The notes below the pieces were generated by a model that had not been told where the DNA came from, did not search any database, and saw only the letters and a program-made list of their open reading frames with translations. Shown piece by piece: positions 14,469 to 22,912 of a stretch of DNA of 64,000 nt. The DNA comes from Ramlibacter sp. GTDB taxonomy: Bacteria > Pseudomonadota > Gammaproteobacteria > Burkholderiales > Burkholderiaceae_C. The position numbers were made by a program, and so were the translations under genes. The number at the start of each line of letters is the position of its first letter. The first letter of the stretch is position 1. Location of the stretch: assembly GCA_019635435.1 (NCBI GenBank), contig JAHBZM010000001.1:3348001-3412000 (forward strand), read 5' to 3'.

Positions 14469-15251
14469 ATGACCCTGAAGATCGCCACCTGGAACGTCAA
14501 CTCGCTGACCGCGCGCCTGCAGCATGTGCTGGACTGGCTGGCCGCCAACCCCGTGGATGCGCTGTGCCTGCAGGAGCTCAAGATGACGGATGACAAGTTT
14601 CCGTTCGACGCGCTGCAGGCCGCGGGCTACCACGCGGCGGCCTTTGGCCAGAAGACCTACAACGGCGTCGCCATCCTGAGCCGCACGCCGGTGCGCGACG
14701 TGGTGCGCAACATCGCCGGCTTTGCCGACGAGCAGTCGCGCGTGATTGCCGCGACGCTGGACACCGCGGCCGGCCCGCTGCGCCTGGTCAATGGCTACTT
14801 CGTCAACGGGCAGGAGCCCGGCAGCGAGAAGTTTGCCTACAAGATGAAGTGGCTGGACGCACTGCACGGCTGGCTGCGCGAGGAGCTGGCCGGGCATCCG
14901 CAGCTGGCGCTGCTGGGCGACTTCAACATCACGCCCGAGGACCGCGACAGCTACGACCCCGACGGCCTGCGCGAAACCATCCACCACACCACCGAGGAGC
15001 GCGACCAGTTCAAGCGCCTGCTGGCGCTGGGCCTGACCGACAGCTTCCGGCTGTTCGAGCAGCCCGAAAAGAGCTACTCATGGTGGGACTACCGCATGCT
15101 GGGCTACCCCAAGAACCGTGGCCTGCGCATTGACCACATCCTGGTGAGCGAGGCGCTCAAGCCCCGCGTGCAGGGCTGCGTGGTGGACCGGGTGCCGCGC
15201 AAGTGGGACAAGCCCAGCGATCACGCACCGGTGATCGCCGAGATCGCCTAG
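14469..15251 (+). CDS. xth: Exodeoxyribonuclease III
   Basis: A 260-residue AP endonuclease/exonuclease III of the EEP fold. Motifs are KIATWNVNSLTAR at the N-terminus, CLQELKMTDDKFP with the metal-binding Glu, LLGDFNITPEDRDSYDP, WWDYR, and LRIDHILVSE through KPSDHAPVIAEI with the catalytic His. The enzyme cleaves abasic sites in DNA repair. No strong ribosome binding site is seen. It is convergent with ntrC. Confidence 0.95.
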   Translation: MTLKIATWNVNSLTARLQHVLDWLAANPVDALCLQELKMTDDKFPFDALQAAGYHAAAFGQKTYNGVAILSRTPVRDVVRNIAGFADEQSRVIAATLDTAAGPLRLVNGYFVNGQEPGSEKFAYKMKWLDALHGWLREELAGHPQLALLGDFNITPEDRDSYDPDGLRETIHHTTEERDQFKRLLALGLTDSFRLFEQPEKSYSWWDYRMLGYPKNRGLRIDHILVSEALKPRVQGCVVDRVPRKWDKPSDHAPVIAEIA

Positions 15252-15280
15252 TTCTTCGCCCGCCAGCGCCTCACATCACC

Positions 15281-16792
15281 CTACTCCAGGCCGAGTTCCT
15301 GGATCTTGCGGGTGATGGTGTTGCGGCCGATGCCCAGCTTCTGCGCCGCTTCAATGCGGCGGCCACGCGTGTTGGCCAGCGCCGTGAGGATGAGCTTGGA
15401 CTCAAAGCGCTTGGTGAGTTCATCCCACACGTCATGCCGCCCCGAGGCGAGCAACTCCTGCGCTTCCACTTCCAGGCCCGATTCCCACGCGGTGCCGTTG
15501 AGCGGCCCGCCCAGGTGCGGCAGCGGCGCATCGGCATGTGAATCGGTTCCATCCTCCAACGCCGGCAGCGGCATGGCGCGGGCGGGGGCATCGGCCCGCC
15601 CCGCAGGCTCGGCCGGCGCCGCTTCGGGCAGGGCCGCGACCTCGGGCGGCAGGTCCTTGGCCTCGATCACCTGGGCCGGCGCCATGACGGTGAGCCAGTG
15701 GCAGATGTTCTCGAGCTGGCGCACATTGCCAGGGAAGCTGAAGCTGCTCAACCGCGCCAGCGCGGCGTCGGAAATGCGCTTGGGTTCCACGCCCAGCTGC
15801 TTGGCGCTTTGCTGCAGGAAATGGCGCGTGAGCATGGGCACGTCTTCGCGCCGGTCGCTCAGGCGCGGCAGGCGCAGGCGGATCACGTTGAGGCGGTGAA
15901 ACAGGTCTTCGCGGAACACGCCTTCCTTGACGCGCAGCTCCAGGTCCTGGTGGGTGGCCGCGATCACGCGCACATTGGCCTTGACCGAGCTGTGGCCGCC
16001 CACGCGGTAAAAGTGCCCGTCAGACAACACGCGCAGCAGGCGGGTCTGCAGGTCAAACGGCATGTCGCCGATTTCGTCGAGGAACAGCGTGCCGCCCTCG
16101 GCCTGCTCGAAGCGCCCGCGCCGCATGGTCTGGGCGCCGGTGAAGGCACCGCGCTCATGGCCAAACAGCTCGCTCTCGAGCAGGTCCTTGGGAATGGCCG
16201 CGGTGTTGATGGCCACAAAGGGGCCGTTGGCGCGCGGCGAATGCTTGTGCAGCGCGCGCGCCACCAGCTCCTTGCCCGAGCCCGATTCGCCGGTGATCAT
16301 CACCGTGACATTGCTCTGGCTGAGCCGGCCAATGGCGCGAAACACGTCCTGCATGGCCGGTGCCTGCCCGAGCATCTCGGGGGCCGCGCTCATGCGCTCC
16401 TCGGCCACTTCCTCGCGCTGGCTTTCCTCCACGGCGCGGCGGATCAGTTCAACCGCCTTGGGCAGGTCAAAGGGCTTGGGCAGGTATTCAAACGCGCCGC
16501 CCTGGAAGGCGCTCACGGCGCTGTCCAGGTCGGAGAACGCGGTCATGATGATGACCGGCAGGCCGGGGTGTTTCTCCTTGACCTTGGCCAGCAGGTCCAG
16601 GCCCGAGCCGCCCGGCATGCGGATGTCACTCACCAGGATTTGCGGGCCGTCCTCGTCGCTCGCGCCCTCCAGCGCCGCCAGCACTTCGCGCGGGTTGGTG
16701 AAGCTGCGCGTGGGCAGGTCTTCGCGCAACAGCGCCTTCTCCAGCACGAAGCGGATCGATTGGTCATCGTCAACTATCCAGATCGGCTTCAT
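15281..16792 (-). CDS. ntrC: Nitrogen regulation response regulator NtrC
   Basis: A 503-residue sigma-54 activator. The receiver domain (1-120) has the acidic DDD at 8-10, phospho-acceptor Asp56 (VSDIRMP) and conserved Lys in YLPKPFD. The AAA+ domain has Walker A GESGSGKE, the sigma-54 contact loop GAFTGA, and FLDEIGDMP. The C-terminal Fis-type HTH is near residue 470 (RIEAAQKLGIGRNTITRKIQELGL). A Pro/Ala-rich linker of about 70 residues before the HTH is longer than in enterics. Phosphorylated by NtrB, it activates glnA, whose promoter here has matching sites. Confidence 0.96.
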   Translation of the reverse strand: MKPIWIVDDDQSIRFVLEKALLREDLPTRSFTNPREVLAALEGASDEDGPQILVSDIRMPGGSGLDLLAKVKEKHPGLPVIIMTAFSDLDSAVSAFQGGAFEYLPKPFDLPKAVELIRRAVEESQREEVAEERMSAAPEMLGQAPAMQDVFRAIGRLSQSNVTVMITGESGSGKELVARALHKHSPRANGPFVAINTAAIPKDLLESELFGHERGAFTGAQTMRRGRFEQAEGGTLFLDEIGDMPFDLQTRLLRVLSDGHFYRVGGHSSVKANVRVIAATHQDLELRVKEGVFREDLFHRLNVIRLRLPRLSDRREDVPMLTRHFLQQSAKQLGVEPKRISDAALARLSSFSFPGNVRQLENICHWLTVMAPAQVIEAKDLPPEVAALPEAAPAEPAGRADAPARAMPLPALEDGTDSHADAPLPHLGGPLNGTAWESGLEVEAQELLASGRHDVWDELTKRFESKLILTALANTRGRRIEAAQKLGIGRNTITRKIQELGLE

Positions 16793-16830
16793 GTATTTTT
16801 GTCACCTCAGGTCAAACGGCTGTCGCTATG

Positions 16831-17901
16831 TCATGGCAACGGAATCAAGATCTTGAAGTCCGTCCGGCCGGGCACGCTGTCGCACTCGATCAGACCATGA
16901 TGCTGCTGCACAAAGGTTTGCGCCAATGTCAGCCCCAGCCCCGAACCGCCCTCGCGCCCTGACACCAGCGGATAGAAGATGCGGTCCTTGATCGAGTCCG
17001 GTACACCGGGCCCGTTATCCATGACATGCAATTCCAGTGCCAGTCGATAGCGTTGCTTTCCAAATGTCACTTGTCTGGCGATGCGGGTACGGAATACCAA
17101 CTGCGCGTCGCCTGCATGGATGCGCTCGGCCAGGGCCTGGCAGGCGTTGTGCGCGATGTTCAGCACGGCCTGGATCAGTTGCTCGCGGTCGCCGCGGAAC
17201 TCGGGGATCGAGGTGTCGTATTCGCGGCTGACCCTGAGCCCGCGCGGGAACTCCGCCAGGATCAGCGAGCGCACGCGCTCACAGACCTCGTGGATGTTCA
17301 CGTCCCCCACCACATGCGGGCGACGGTGCGGCGCCAGCAGGCGGTCCACCAGCGTCTGCAGCCGGTCGGCCTCGTGGATGATGACCTGGGTGTATTCGGT
17401 GAGGCCGGGATCGATCTCCAGCTGCAGCAGCTGCGCCGCGCCGCGGATGCCACCCAGCGGGTTCTTGATCTCATGGGCCAGGTTGCGGATCAGCTCCTTG
17501 TTGGCCTGGGCCTGGTCGATCAGGCGCTCCTCGCGGTCCTGCTTGGCCTGGGCCTCCAGCGGCAGCAGCTCGACGATGATCTCGCCGGGTCGCTCGGTCT
17601 GGGCCACGATGACATGCACGGGCAATGGCTCGTGATTCAGCCGCCGCAGCCAGGCGTCGTAGCGCAGCGCCGCAAACTCGTTGCTGCCCGCGCCTTCCAG
17701 CGCGTTCTGCAGGATGTGCGGTTCGGTGAAGCAGTCGGGCAACGGAGAACCCTCGATCATGCGGCGCGAGGTGCCCAGGGCATCCTCGAGCGCGGCATTG
17801 GCAAAGAGGACGGTGCCGTCGCCACGAACCACGGCCACCAGGGTGGCCAGCAGGTCGAACGACTGAAAACGGGGGAAGGTGGGGGGGCGGGCTTGTTCCA
17901 A
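16831..17901 (-). CDS. ntrB: Nitrogen regulation histidine kinase NtrB
   Basis: A 356-residue soluble sensor kinase. An N-terminal PAS domain (LLATLVAVVRGDGTVLFANAALEDALG) is followed by the H-box NLAHEIKNPLGGIRGAAQLL with the phospho-accepting His. The ATPase domain carries QAVLNIAHNACQALAE, DNGPGVPDSIKDRIFYPLVSGREGGSGLGL. It phosphorylates or dephosphorylates NtrC under PII control in response to nitrogen supply. It ends 38 bp before ntrC and follows a small secreted protein gene by 5 bp. Confidence 0.95.
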   Translation of the reverse strand: MEQARPPTFPRFQSFDLLATLVAVVRGDGTVLFANAALEDALGTSRRMIEGSPLPDCFTEPHILQNALEGAGSNEFAALRYDAWLRRLNHEPLPVHVIVAQTERPGEIIVELLPLEAQAKQDREERLIDQAQANKELIRNLAHEIKNPLGGIRGAAQLLQLEIDPGLTEYTQVIIHEADRLQTLVDRLLAPHRRPHVVGDVNIHEVCERVRSLILAEFPRGLRVSREYDTSIPEFRGDREQLIQAVLNIAHNACQALAERIHAGDAQLVFRTRIARQVTFGKQRYRLALELHVMDNGPGVPDSIKDRIFYPLVSGREGGSGLGLTLAQTFVQQHHGLIECDSVPGRTDFKILIPLP

Positions 17902-17906
17902 GCCGC

Positions 17907-18437
17907 CTATTTTGCCCCGGCGCGGCTCAATTCGCGGCGGATGCCGGCGATATCGCTCTCGTTGCGGGCGATGCTGGCCTTGAGCTCGGCCACGCGGTCC
18001 AGGTACTTCTGGTAGTTCTTGGTTTCGGGACCCAGCTTGTCGGGCTCGCCGTTGTTGTATTCCTTGGACAGCTCGGCCTGGCGCGCCTCGGCTTTCTTGA
18101 GTTCGGCTTCCAGGATGGCGCGGGCATCGTTGTCACGGGCGCGCTGCTCGCCGCTGTCCACGCGCTGGTTGCCGGCAGGCGCATTGGTGGCCACGCGCAC
18201 CGTGGCCGGCGCGGCCACGCGAGTGCCTTCCACCACGGTCACATTGCCGCCTTCGACAAGCCGGCAGCCACGGCTTTGCGCCATGGCGGCATTGTTGGTG
18301 TATTCGTTGCCGCACCGGAAGATGCGGTTCTGGCTGCTCTGGCTGCTCTGGCCGCTCTGGGCGTTCGGAACGTTCTGGGCATGGCTGTTCGCTACCAAAA
18401 GCGTAGCAGCCAACGTGATCAATACAGGGTACTTCAT
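17907..18437 (-). CDS. Secreted hypothetical protein with coiled coil, between glnA and ntrB
   Basis: A 176-residue exported protein. The signal peptide is MKYPVLITLAATLLVANSHAQ with cleavage after SHA or HAQ. A small DUF4124-like segment follows (IFRCGNEYTNNAAMAQSRGCRLVEGG, two Cys), then a charged coiled coil (ARAILEAELKKAEARQAELSKEYNNGEPDKLG, and ELKASIARNESDIAGIRREL). Function unknown; position beside ntrBC is likely conserved in the family. GAGGAGA lies 6 bases upstream of the ATG at 18437. The DNA of the signal-peptide core resembles the left half of the dispersed repeat. Confidence 0.75.
   Translation of the reverse strand: MKYPVLITLAATLLVANSHAQNVPNAQSGQSSQSSQNRIFRCGNEYTNNAAMAQSRGCRLVEGGNVTVVEGTRVAAPATVRVATNAPAGNQRVDSGEQRARDNDARAILEAELKKAEARQAELSKEYNNGEPDKLGPETKNYQKYLDRVAELKASIARNESDIAGIRRELSRAGAK
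18377..18409 (-). repeat. Possible partial copy of the dispersed element in a signal-peptide region
   Basis: On the minus strand it reads CTGCTACGC, TTTTGGTAGC, then CCATGCCC, comparable to copies C (TTTTCAGTAGC, CCATGCCC) and D (TTGCTACGC). The right half with GGACTCC is absent. It could be chance resemblance in Leu/Ala-rich coding sequence. Confidence 0.3.
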
Positions 18438-18526
18438 GCTTTCTCCTCGCATCCAAAAAATGCAGGGACGGTCTGCCAGTATCGTCCAATCAGGCGAGAA
18501 AGCAAAATCCGGGAAATGTCCCCAAA

Positions 18527-18557
18527 GAAAAAGGACGGCTTTCGCCGTCCTTTTTTT
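18527..18557 (-). terminator. Rho-independent terminator after glnA (bidirectional stem)
   Basis: The stem GGACGGC/GCCGTCC (18533-18550) has a 4-base loop and A/T tracts on both sides. It lies between the glnA stop (18576) and the downstream secreted-protein gene (18437), so it can limit read-through from glnA into ntrBC. Confidence 0.88.
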
Positions 18558-18575
18558 GCCACAGACTGTAAAAAT

Positions 18576-19991
18576 TTACAGTGAGTAGTACATGTCGAAT
18601 TCGACCGGGTGCGTCGCCATGCGGAAGCGCGTGACTTCCTGCATCTTGAGCTCGATGTAGGCGTCGATCATGGTGTCGGTGAACACGCCACCCTTGGTCA
18701 GGAACGAACGGCCCTTGTCGAGGTACTCCAGCGCCTGGTCGAGGCTGTGGCACACGGTCGGGATCTTCGCGTCTTCCTCGGGCGGCAGGTGGTACAGGTC
18801 CTTGGTGGCGGCTTCGCCGGGGTGGATCTTGTTTTCCACGCCGTCCAGGCCGGCCATCATCAGGGCCGAGAAGCCGAGGTAGGGGTTGCACAGCGGATCG
18901 GGGAAGCGCGCCTCGATGCGGCGGCCCTTGGGGTTGGCCACGAACGGGATGCGAATCGAGGCCGAGCGGTTCTTGGCCGAGTAGGCCAGCTTCACCGGGG
19001 CTTCGAAGCCGGGCACCAGGCGCTTGTAGCTGTTGGTGCCGGGGTTGGTGATGGCGTTCAGGGCACGGGCGTGCTTGATGATGCCGCCGATGTAGTACAG
19101 CGCGAAATCGCTCAGGCCGGCGTAGCCGTCACCGGCGAACAGGTTCTTGCCGTCCTTCCAGATGGACTGGTGCACGTGCATGCCGGAACCGTTGTCGCCC
19201 ACGATGGGCTTGGGCATGAAGGTGGCGGTCTTGCCATAGGCGTTGGCCACGTTCTGCACCACGTACTTGAGCAGCAGCGTCCAGTCGGCGCGCTGGACCA
19301 GCGTGCTGAACTTGGTGCCGAGTTCGTTCTGGCCGGCGCCAGCCACTTCGTGGTGGAACACTTCGACCGGCACGCCCAGCGATTCGAGGATCAGGGACAT
19401 CTCGGCGCGCATGTCCTGCGTGCTGTCAACCGGGGGCACGGGGAAGTAGCCGCCCTTGACGGCGGGGCGATGGCCCTTGTTGCCGCCTTCGAGCTTCTTG
19501 CCGGTGTTCCACGGAGCCTCGTACTCGTCGATCTTGTAGAAGGTGCCCGACATGTCGCTGTTCCAGCGCACGTCGTCAAAAATGAAGAACTCGGGTTCCG
19601 GGCCGAAGAAGGCGGTGTCGCCCAGGCCCGTGGACTTGAGGTAGGCCTCGGCGCGCTTGGCGATGGAGCGCGGGTCGCGGTCATAGGCCTTGCCGTCGGT
19701 GGGGTCGAGCACGTCGCAGCTCATGAACAGCGTCGTTTCTTCGTAGAACGGATCGATGTTGGCGGTGTTCGCGTCCGGCATGAGCAGCATGTCGGAGGCT
19801 TCAATGCCCTTCCAGCCCGCAACGGAAGAACCGTCAAACGCATGGCCCGACGCAAACTTGTCTTCGTCAAAGTGCGAAACGGGCACGGTGACGTGCTGCT
19901 CCTTGCCACGGGTGTCGGTGAAGCGGAAGTCAACAAACTTGACTTCGTTTTCCTTCACCATCTTCATCACGTCTGCGACGGTCTTTGCCAT
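18576..19991 (-). CDS. glnA: Glutamine synthetase, type I
   Basis: A 471-residue GSI-beta. The N-terminal beta-grasp starts MAKTVADVMKMVKENEVKFVDFRFTD. Active-site parts include the metal-binding EPEFFIFD, VEVFHHEVAGAGQNELG, and the NGSGMHVHQS loop. MAYSAKNRSASIRIP carries the Arg that binds glutamate. The adenylylation loop NKIHPGEAATKDLYHLPPEE contains the Tyr modified by GlnE. It condenses glutamate and ammonia. AGGAGAT precedes the ATG at 19991. A sigma-54 promoter and NtrC-like sites lie upstream, and a strong terminator downstream. Confidence 0.97.
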   Translation of the reverse strand: MAKTVADVMKMVKENEVKFVDFRFTDTRGKEQHVTVPVSHFDEDKFASGHAFDGSSVAGWKGIEASDMLLMPDANTANIDPFYEETTLFMSCDVLDPTDGKAYDRDPRSIAKRAEAYLKSTGLGDTAFFGPEPEFFIFDDVRWNSDMSGTFYKIDEYEAPWNTGKKLEGGNKGHRPAVKGGYFPVPPVDSTQDMRAEMSLILESLGVPVEVFHHEVAGAGQNELGTKFSTLVQRADWTLLLKYVVQNVANAYGKTATFMPKPIVGDNGSGMHVHQSIWKDGKNLFAGDGYAGLSDFALYYIGGIIKHARALNAITNPGTNSYKRLVPGFEAPVKLAYSAKNRSASIRIPFVANPKGRRIEARFPDPLCNPYLGFSALMMAGLDGVENKIHPGEAATKDLYHLPPEEDAKIPTVCHSLDQALEYLDKGRSFLTKGGVFTDTMIDAYIELKMQEVTRFRMATHPVEFDMYYSL

Positions 19992-20041
19992 CAGGATCTC
20001 CTGGGTTGGATGGTTGTTAAAAAAAGAGGACGAGCAACGAA

Positions 20042-20057
20042 TGCAGTTTTTGTGCCA
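20042..20057 (-). promoter_or_regulatory. Sigma-54 promoter of glnA
   Basis: On the minus strand TGGCACAAAAACTGCA fits the sigma-54 consensus: GG and GC are separated by exactly 10 bases, giving the -24 and -12 elements. Transcription would start near 20031, leaving a leader of about 40 bases before the glnA ATG at 19991. Confidence 0.75.
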
Positions 20058-20147
20058 AAGCTGGTGCATCCGGCTGTGTGCGAACGGGGGTCATTGTGCC
20101 CTGACTTGAAGGCGTTTCCCCGCAGGGAATCTGCAATTTTCAGAGGT

Positions 20148-20190
20148 CGCTCTATTTTGGTGCAAAGCTGTTTTGCACCGTTTTGGGTCA
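20148..20190 (-). promoter_or_regulatory. Two NtrC-like enhancer sites upstream of glnA
   Basis: Two imperfect copies of the NtrC dyad TGCACC-N5-GGTGCA are present. One, 20174-20190, has a perfect TGCACC half and GGGTCA. The other, 20148-20164, has a perfect GGTGCA half and CGCTCT. Their centres are about 26 bp apart and about 125 and 150 bp upstream of the predicted glnA start, the usual enhancer distance. Confidence 0.55.
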
Positions 20191-20196
20191 TTCTTG

Positions 20197-20994
20197 CTAA
20201 CGCACCAATTCAGGGCCAAGCCGCGCGCCGAAGCCGACCAGCCCGGTGAGCAGCGCCGGATACGCATCGGCCACCTGTGCCGGCGCGCCCTTGACGCCCA
20301 GTTCGATATGGCGCCCGTATTCGGGGTGGTCCACGCTGGGCAGGCTGAAGACCTTGACCCCCTGGTGGTTGCGTTCGATGTCCTCCATGAGCGGGGTCAG
20401 CGTGGCCTCCATGGCGCCAAACACGATCACCGATCGCTCGGCCCAGGCCGCCTGGCGGAACAGGTGCGGGTAATGGTGGTCCAGCACCCATTCGATCATG
20501 GGCCAGGCCATGACCGGAAAGCCCGGCACGAAGTGGACGGCGCCCAGGCTGAAGCCGGGAATCTTGTTGTACGGGTTGGGGATGATGCGCGCGCCCTGCG
20601 GAAACACCCCCATGTTGAGCCGGTGGATGTTGTCGGGCCGGTCGGGCTCGTAGGCGATGCCCTGCTCGCGCGCCGTGTCGCGCATGCGCTCACGGATCAG
20701 CGCCTCGGCCTCGGGGTGCAACGCCAGGGGCACCGCCAGCGCCCGCGCCGCGCACTGGCGGGTGTGGTCGTCTGGCGTGGCGCCTATGCCCCCGCAGGAA
20801 AACACCACATCGCCCGATTCAAAGGCACGCTTGAGCGTGGCGGTGATGCGGTCTGGCGCATCGCCCACGTATTCGGCCCAGTCCAGGCTCAGGCCGCGCG
20901 CGGCGAGCAGTTCGATGACCTTGGGCATGTGCTTGTCGGCGCGCTTGCCCGAGAGGATTTCATCGCCCACGATCACCAGCCCCACGCGGGCCAT
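20197..20994 (-). CDS. Molybdopterin-binding/CinA N-terminal-domain protein
   Basis: A 265-residue protein of the MoaB/Mog-like fold found in CinA N-terminal domains. GLVIVGDEILSGKRADKH is at residues 4-21, followed by VVFSCGGIGATPDDHTRQ (the GGIGATPDDxT signature) and MGVFPQGARIIPNP...GFSLGAVHFVPGFPVM. It lacks the CinA C-terminal deamidase domain, so a pure NMN-deamidase role is unlikely. Stand-alone forms are of uncertain function. The ATG at 20994 gives a four-base gap from the upstream gene; an in-frame ATG at 21048 would overlap it. Confidence 0.78.
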   Translation of the reverse strand: MARVGLVIVGDEILSGKRADKHMPKVIELLAARGLSLDWAEYVGDAPDRITATLKRAFESGDVVFSCGGIGATPDDHTRQCAARALAVPLALHPEAEALIRERMRDTAREQGIAYEPDRPDNIHRLNMGVFPQGARIIPNPYNKIPGFSLGAVHFVPGFPVMAWPMIEWVLDHHYPHLFRQAAWAERSVIVFGAMEATLTPLMEDIERNHQGVKVFSLPSVDHPEYGRHIELGVKGAPAQVADAYPALLTGLVGFGARLGPELVR

Positions 20995-20998
20995 GGCA

Positions 20999-21895
20999 TC
21001 AGACGGCTGGGGGATGGATGGCGGGCTGGGCGGGAGAGGCAGGTTCATTCGACCATCCTGGAAGAGGGGTGGCAGGAGCGGCAAAGCCCCCTGTGGGGGG
21101 TGGGTCGGCGCGCAGGCGCTCGAGCGCAGCCAGGCAGTAATGCGAGAACCACAGGGATGAGAACGCGAAGACCAGGGTGTAGATCCAGATGGCCACCGGG
21201 ACCAGCACCACAAAGGCCGCGGCAAACAGCGCCCCCGAAGCCCACACCACGCTGGGCGCCGCGCCCAGGTACCCCGTGAGGATGCCAATGCCCAGCAGCG
21301 CACCACGGTGGCGGCGGAAAATCTCGCGCCGCTCGTCCTTGCTGGCATGTTCGGCCAGCGCATCAAAGGTCATCACGCGGTAGGTCAGCCAGCCCCAGAT
21401 CAGGGGCGGCAACACCAGGATCAGCGGCGGAACCAGCCACAGGGGGATGGACACGACCAGCGCCACGGCGGCCAGCAGCGTCGAGCCGAAGGACCACGCC
21501 AGGCTGAGCCACAGGGAGCCGCCCTTCTTGCGCTCCAGCAGTGGAAAGCGCCGCTCGGCCACCATGGCCACCAGTGCCGGGGTCATGGAGACGGCCACCA
21601 CCACCAGGGACAGCAGCACGATCATCGGGGTGACGGCAAAGATCACGATCAATGGCGCGGCCACGGTCTTGAGGTCGCCCGCGCCCATGCCCTGCAGCCA
21701 GGACCAGAAGCTGCCCATCAGGTCCGACGAGCCCAGCAGCTCGAAGACCCAGTCAATCGCCGGTTGCCAGTAGAAGTAGCCCAGTCCCAGCGCCAGGGCC
21801 ACCATCAGCACCAGCGGCAGGAACGACAGCGCAATGACGCGGGGGAACAGGCAATAGGCCGCCGCACGCCAGAAGGAGTCGAGAAACAGGCTCAT
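20999..21895 (-). CDS. EI24/CysZ-like membrane protein
   Basis: A 298-residue integral membrane protein of the EI24 domain family. The N-terminus MSLFLDSFWRAAAYCLFPRVI is followed by about six TM segments. A cytoplasmic loop contains LAEHASKDERREIFRRHRG, typical of the family. Relatives include the sulfate permease CysZ, but conserved pore features cannot be judged here. The C-terminal 30 residues are Pro/Ala rich. Start at 21895; the gene abuts the molybdopterin-binding gene downstream. Confidence 0.8.
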   Translation of the reverse strand: MSLFLDSFWRAAAYCLFPRVIALSFLPLVLMVALALGLGYFYWQPAIDWVFELLGSSDLMGSFWSWLQGMGAGDLKTVAAPLIVIFAVTPMIVLLSLVVVAVSMTPALVAMVAERRFPLLERKKGGSLWLSLAWSFGSTLLAAVALVVSIPLWLVPPLILVLPPLIWGWLTYRVMTFDALAEHASKDERREIFRRHRGALLGIGILTGYLGAAPSVVWASGALFAAAFVVLVPVAIWIYTLVFAFSSLWFSHYCLAALERLRADPPPTGGFAAPATPLPGWSNEPASPAQPAIHPPAV

Positions 21896-21947
21896 GGCGC
21901 GAGCATAGCGCGTTGCCCCGCCCGCCACCGCGCTCCATCCTGACGCC

Positions 21948-22904
21948 TCAGCCCCGCCCCACGAGCCGCTTCAGTCCCAGCCACTGCTGGGCCCAGAAAC
22001 CGCGGCCATAGTCACGCCCCTGCTCGACCTGGTCGCGCACGCCGGTGGCGTCGTAGCGGTGCTCAAAGTTGGCGGTGCCAAACAGCATGTCCCACCACGG
22101 TAGCAGCACGCCAAAGTTATGCCCTCCCAGCGTGCCGCGGCCAGCGGTCTCATGGCCGATGCCGATGCTGTGGTGCAGCCGGTGAAAACGCGGACTGATC
22201 CACAGCCGTTCTCCCACCCGGCCAAACCACAGCCGCAGGTTGGCGTGCTGCAGGCTTTCACTGAGCTGGGTGAAGGCCACCACGGCCACGAACTGGCCCG
22301 GCGGGACGCCGATGAGCTGCGCCAGCACCACGATCAGCGTGTCACGCAGCAGGTCGTCGAGCAGGTGGTTGCGGTTGTCGCTCCACATGGTCATCTGGCG
22401 CTGCGCATGGTGCAGTGAATGCAGGCTCCACCACCAGTTGAACGCGTGCTGCCCGCGGTGGATCCAGTAGTCAGCAAAGTCAAACACCACCAGGTACAGC
22501 GCGAAATTCAGCCAGGGCACATCGGTCACGCCCGGCCAGAGTTCCCCCAGATGCAGCGTGGGCAGGCCGGCGACGCGCAGCATGCCGAAGAAGTCGTCAA
22601 ACAGCGGGTCCACGGTGAAGAAGAGCGCCACGCGAAACACACCCAGCCGGTGGATCAGCGTGTACAGGATGTCGGTGCGGATGGTGGCGCGGTCGGTCAC
22701 GGGCTCGACCGGGCGCCAGCGCTGCAGCGCGCCAATGACCACCACCAGCACCGCGATCTGCACCAGCCCCACCAGCATCCAGCCCGTGCCCACGTAGGCA
22801 TCCTCGAGCAGGCCCCCCAGCCCGAGCGCGTACACCAGCGGCTGCACCGCGCTTTCAAACAGCCATTGCTGGGCCGCGAGGAAGGCATCGCCAAGCCAGT
22901 CCAT
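21948..22904 (-). CDS. Sterol desaturase/fatty acid hydroxylase family protein
   Basis: A 318-residue membrane diiron protein. Several TM helices surround the histidine boxes: HRGQH near residue 148, HSLHH near residue 161, and HRLHHSIGIGHE near residue 240. The terminal HNFGVLLPWWDMLFGT is also typical. These residues bind the two irons that hydroxylate or desaturate lipid chains. The substrate is unknown. The ATG at 22904 is preferred over a GTG four codons upstream. It follows the deacetylase gene by 8 bp. Confidence 0.88.
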   Translation of the reverse strand: MDWLGDAFLAAQQWLFESAVQPLVYALGLGGLLEDAYVGTGWMLVGLVQIAVLVVVIGALQRWRPVEPVTDRATIRTDILYTLIHRLGVFRVALFFTVDPLFDDFFGMLRVAGLPTLHLGELWPGVTDVPWLNFALYLVVFDFADYWIHRGQHAFNWWWSLHSLHHAQRQMTMWSDNRNHLLDDLLRDTLIVVLAQLIGVPPGQFVAVVAFTQLSESLQHANLRLWFGRVGERLWISPRFHRLHHSIGIGHETAGRGTLGGHNFGVLLPWWDMLFGTANFEHRYDATGVRDQVEQGRDYGRGFWAQQWLGLKRLVGRG

Positions 22905-22912
22905 GTGCGGCC

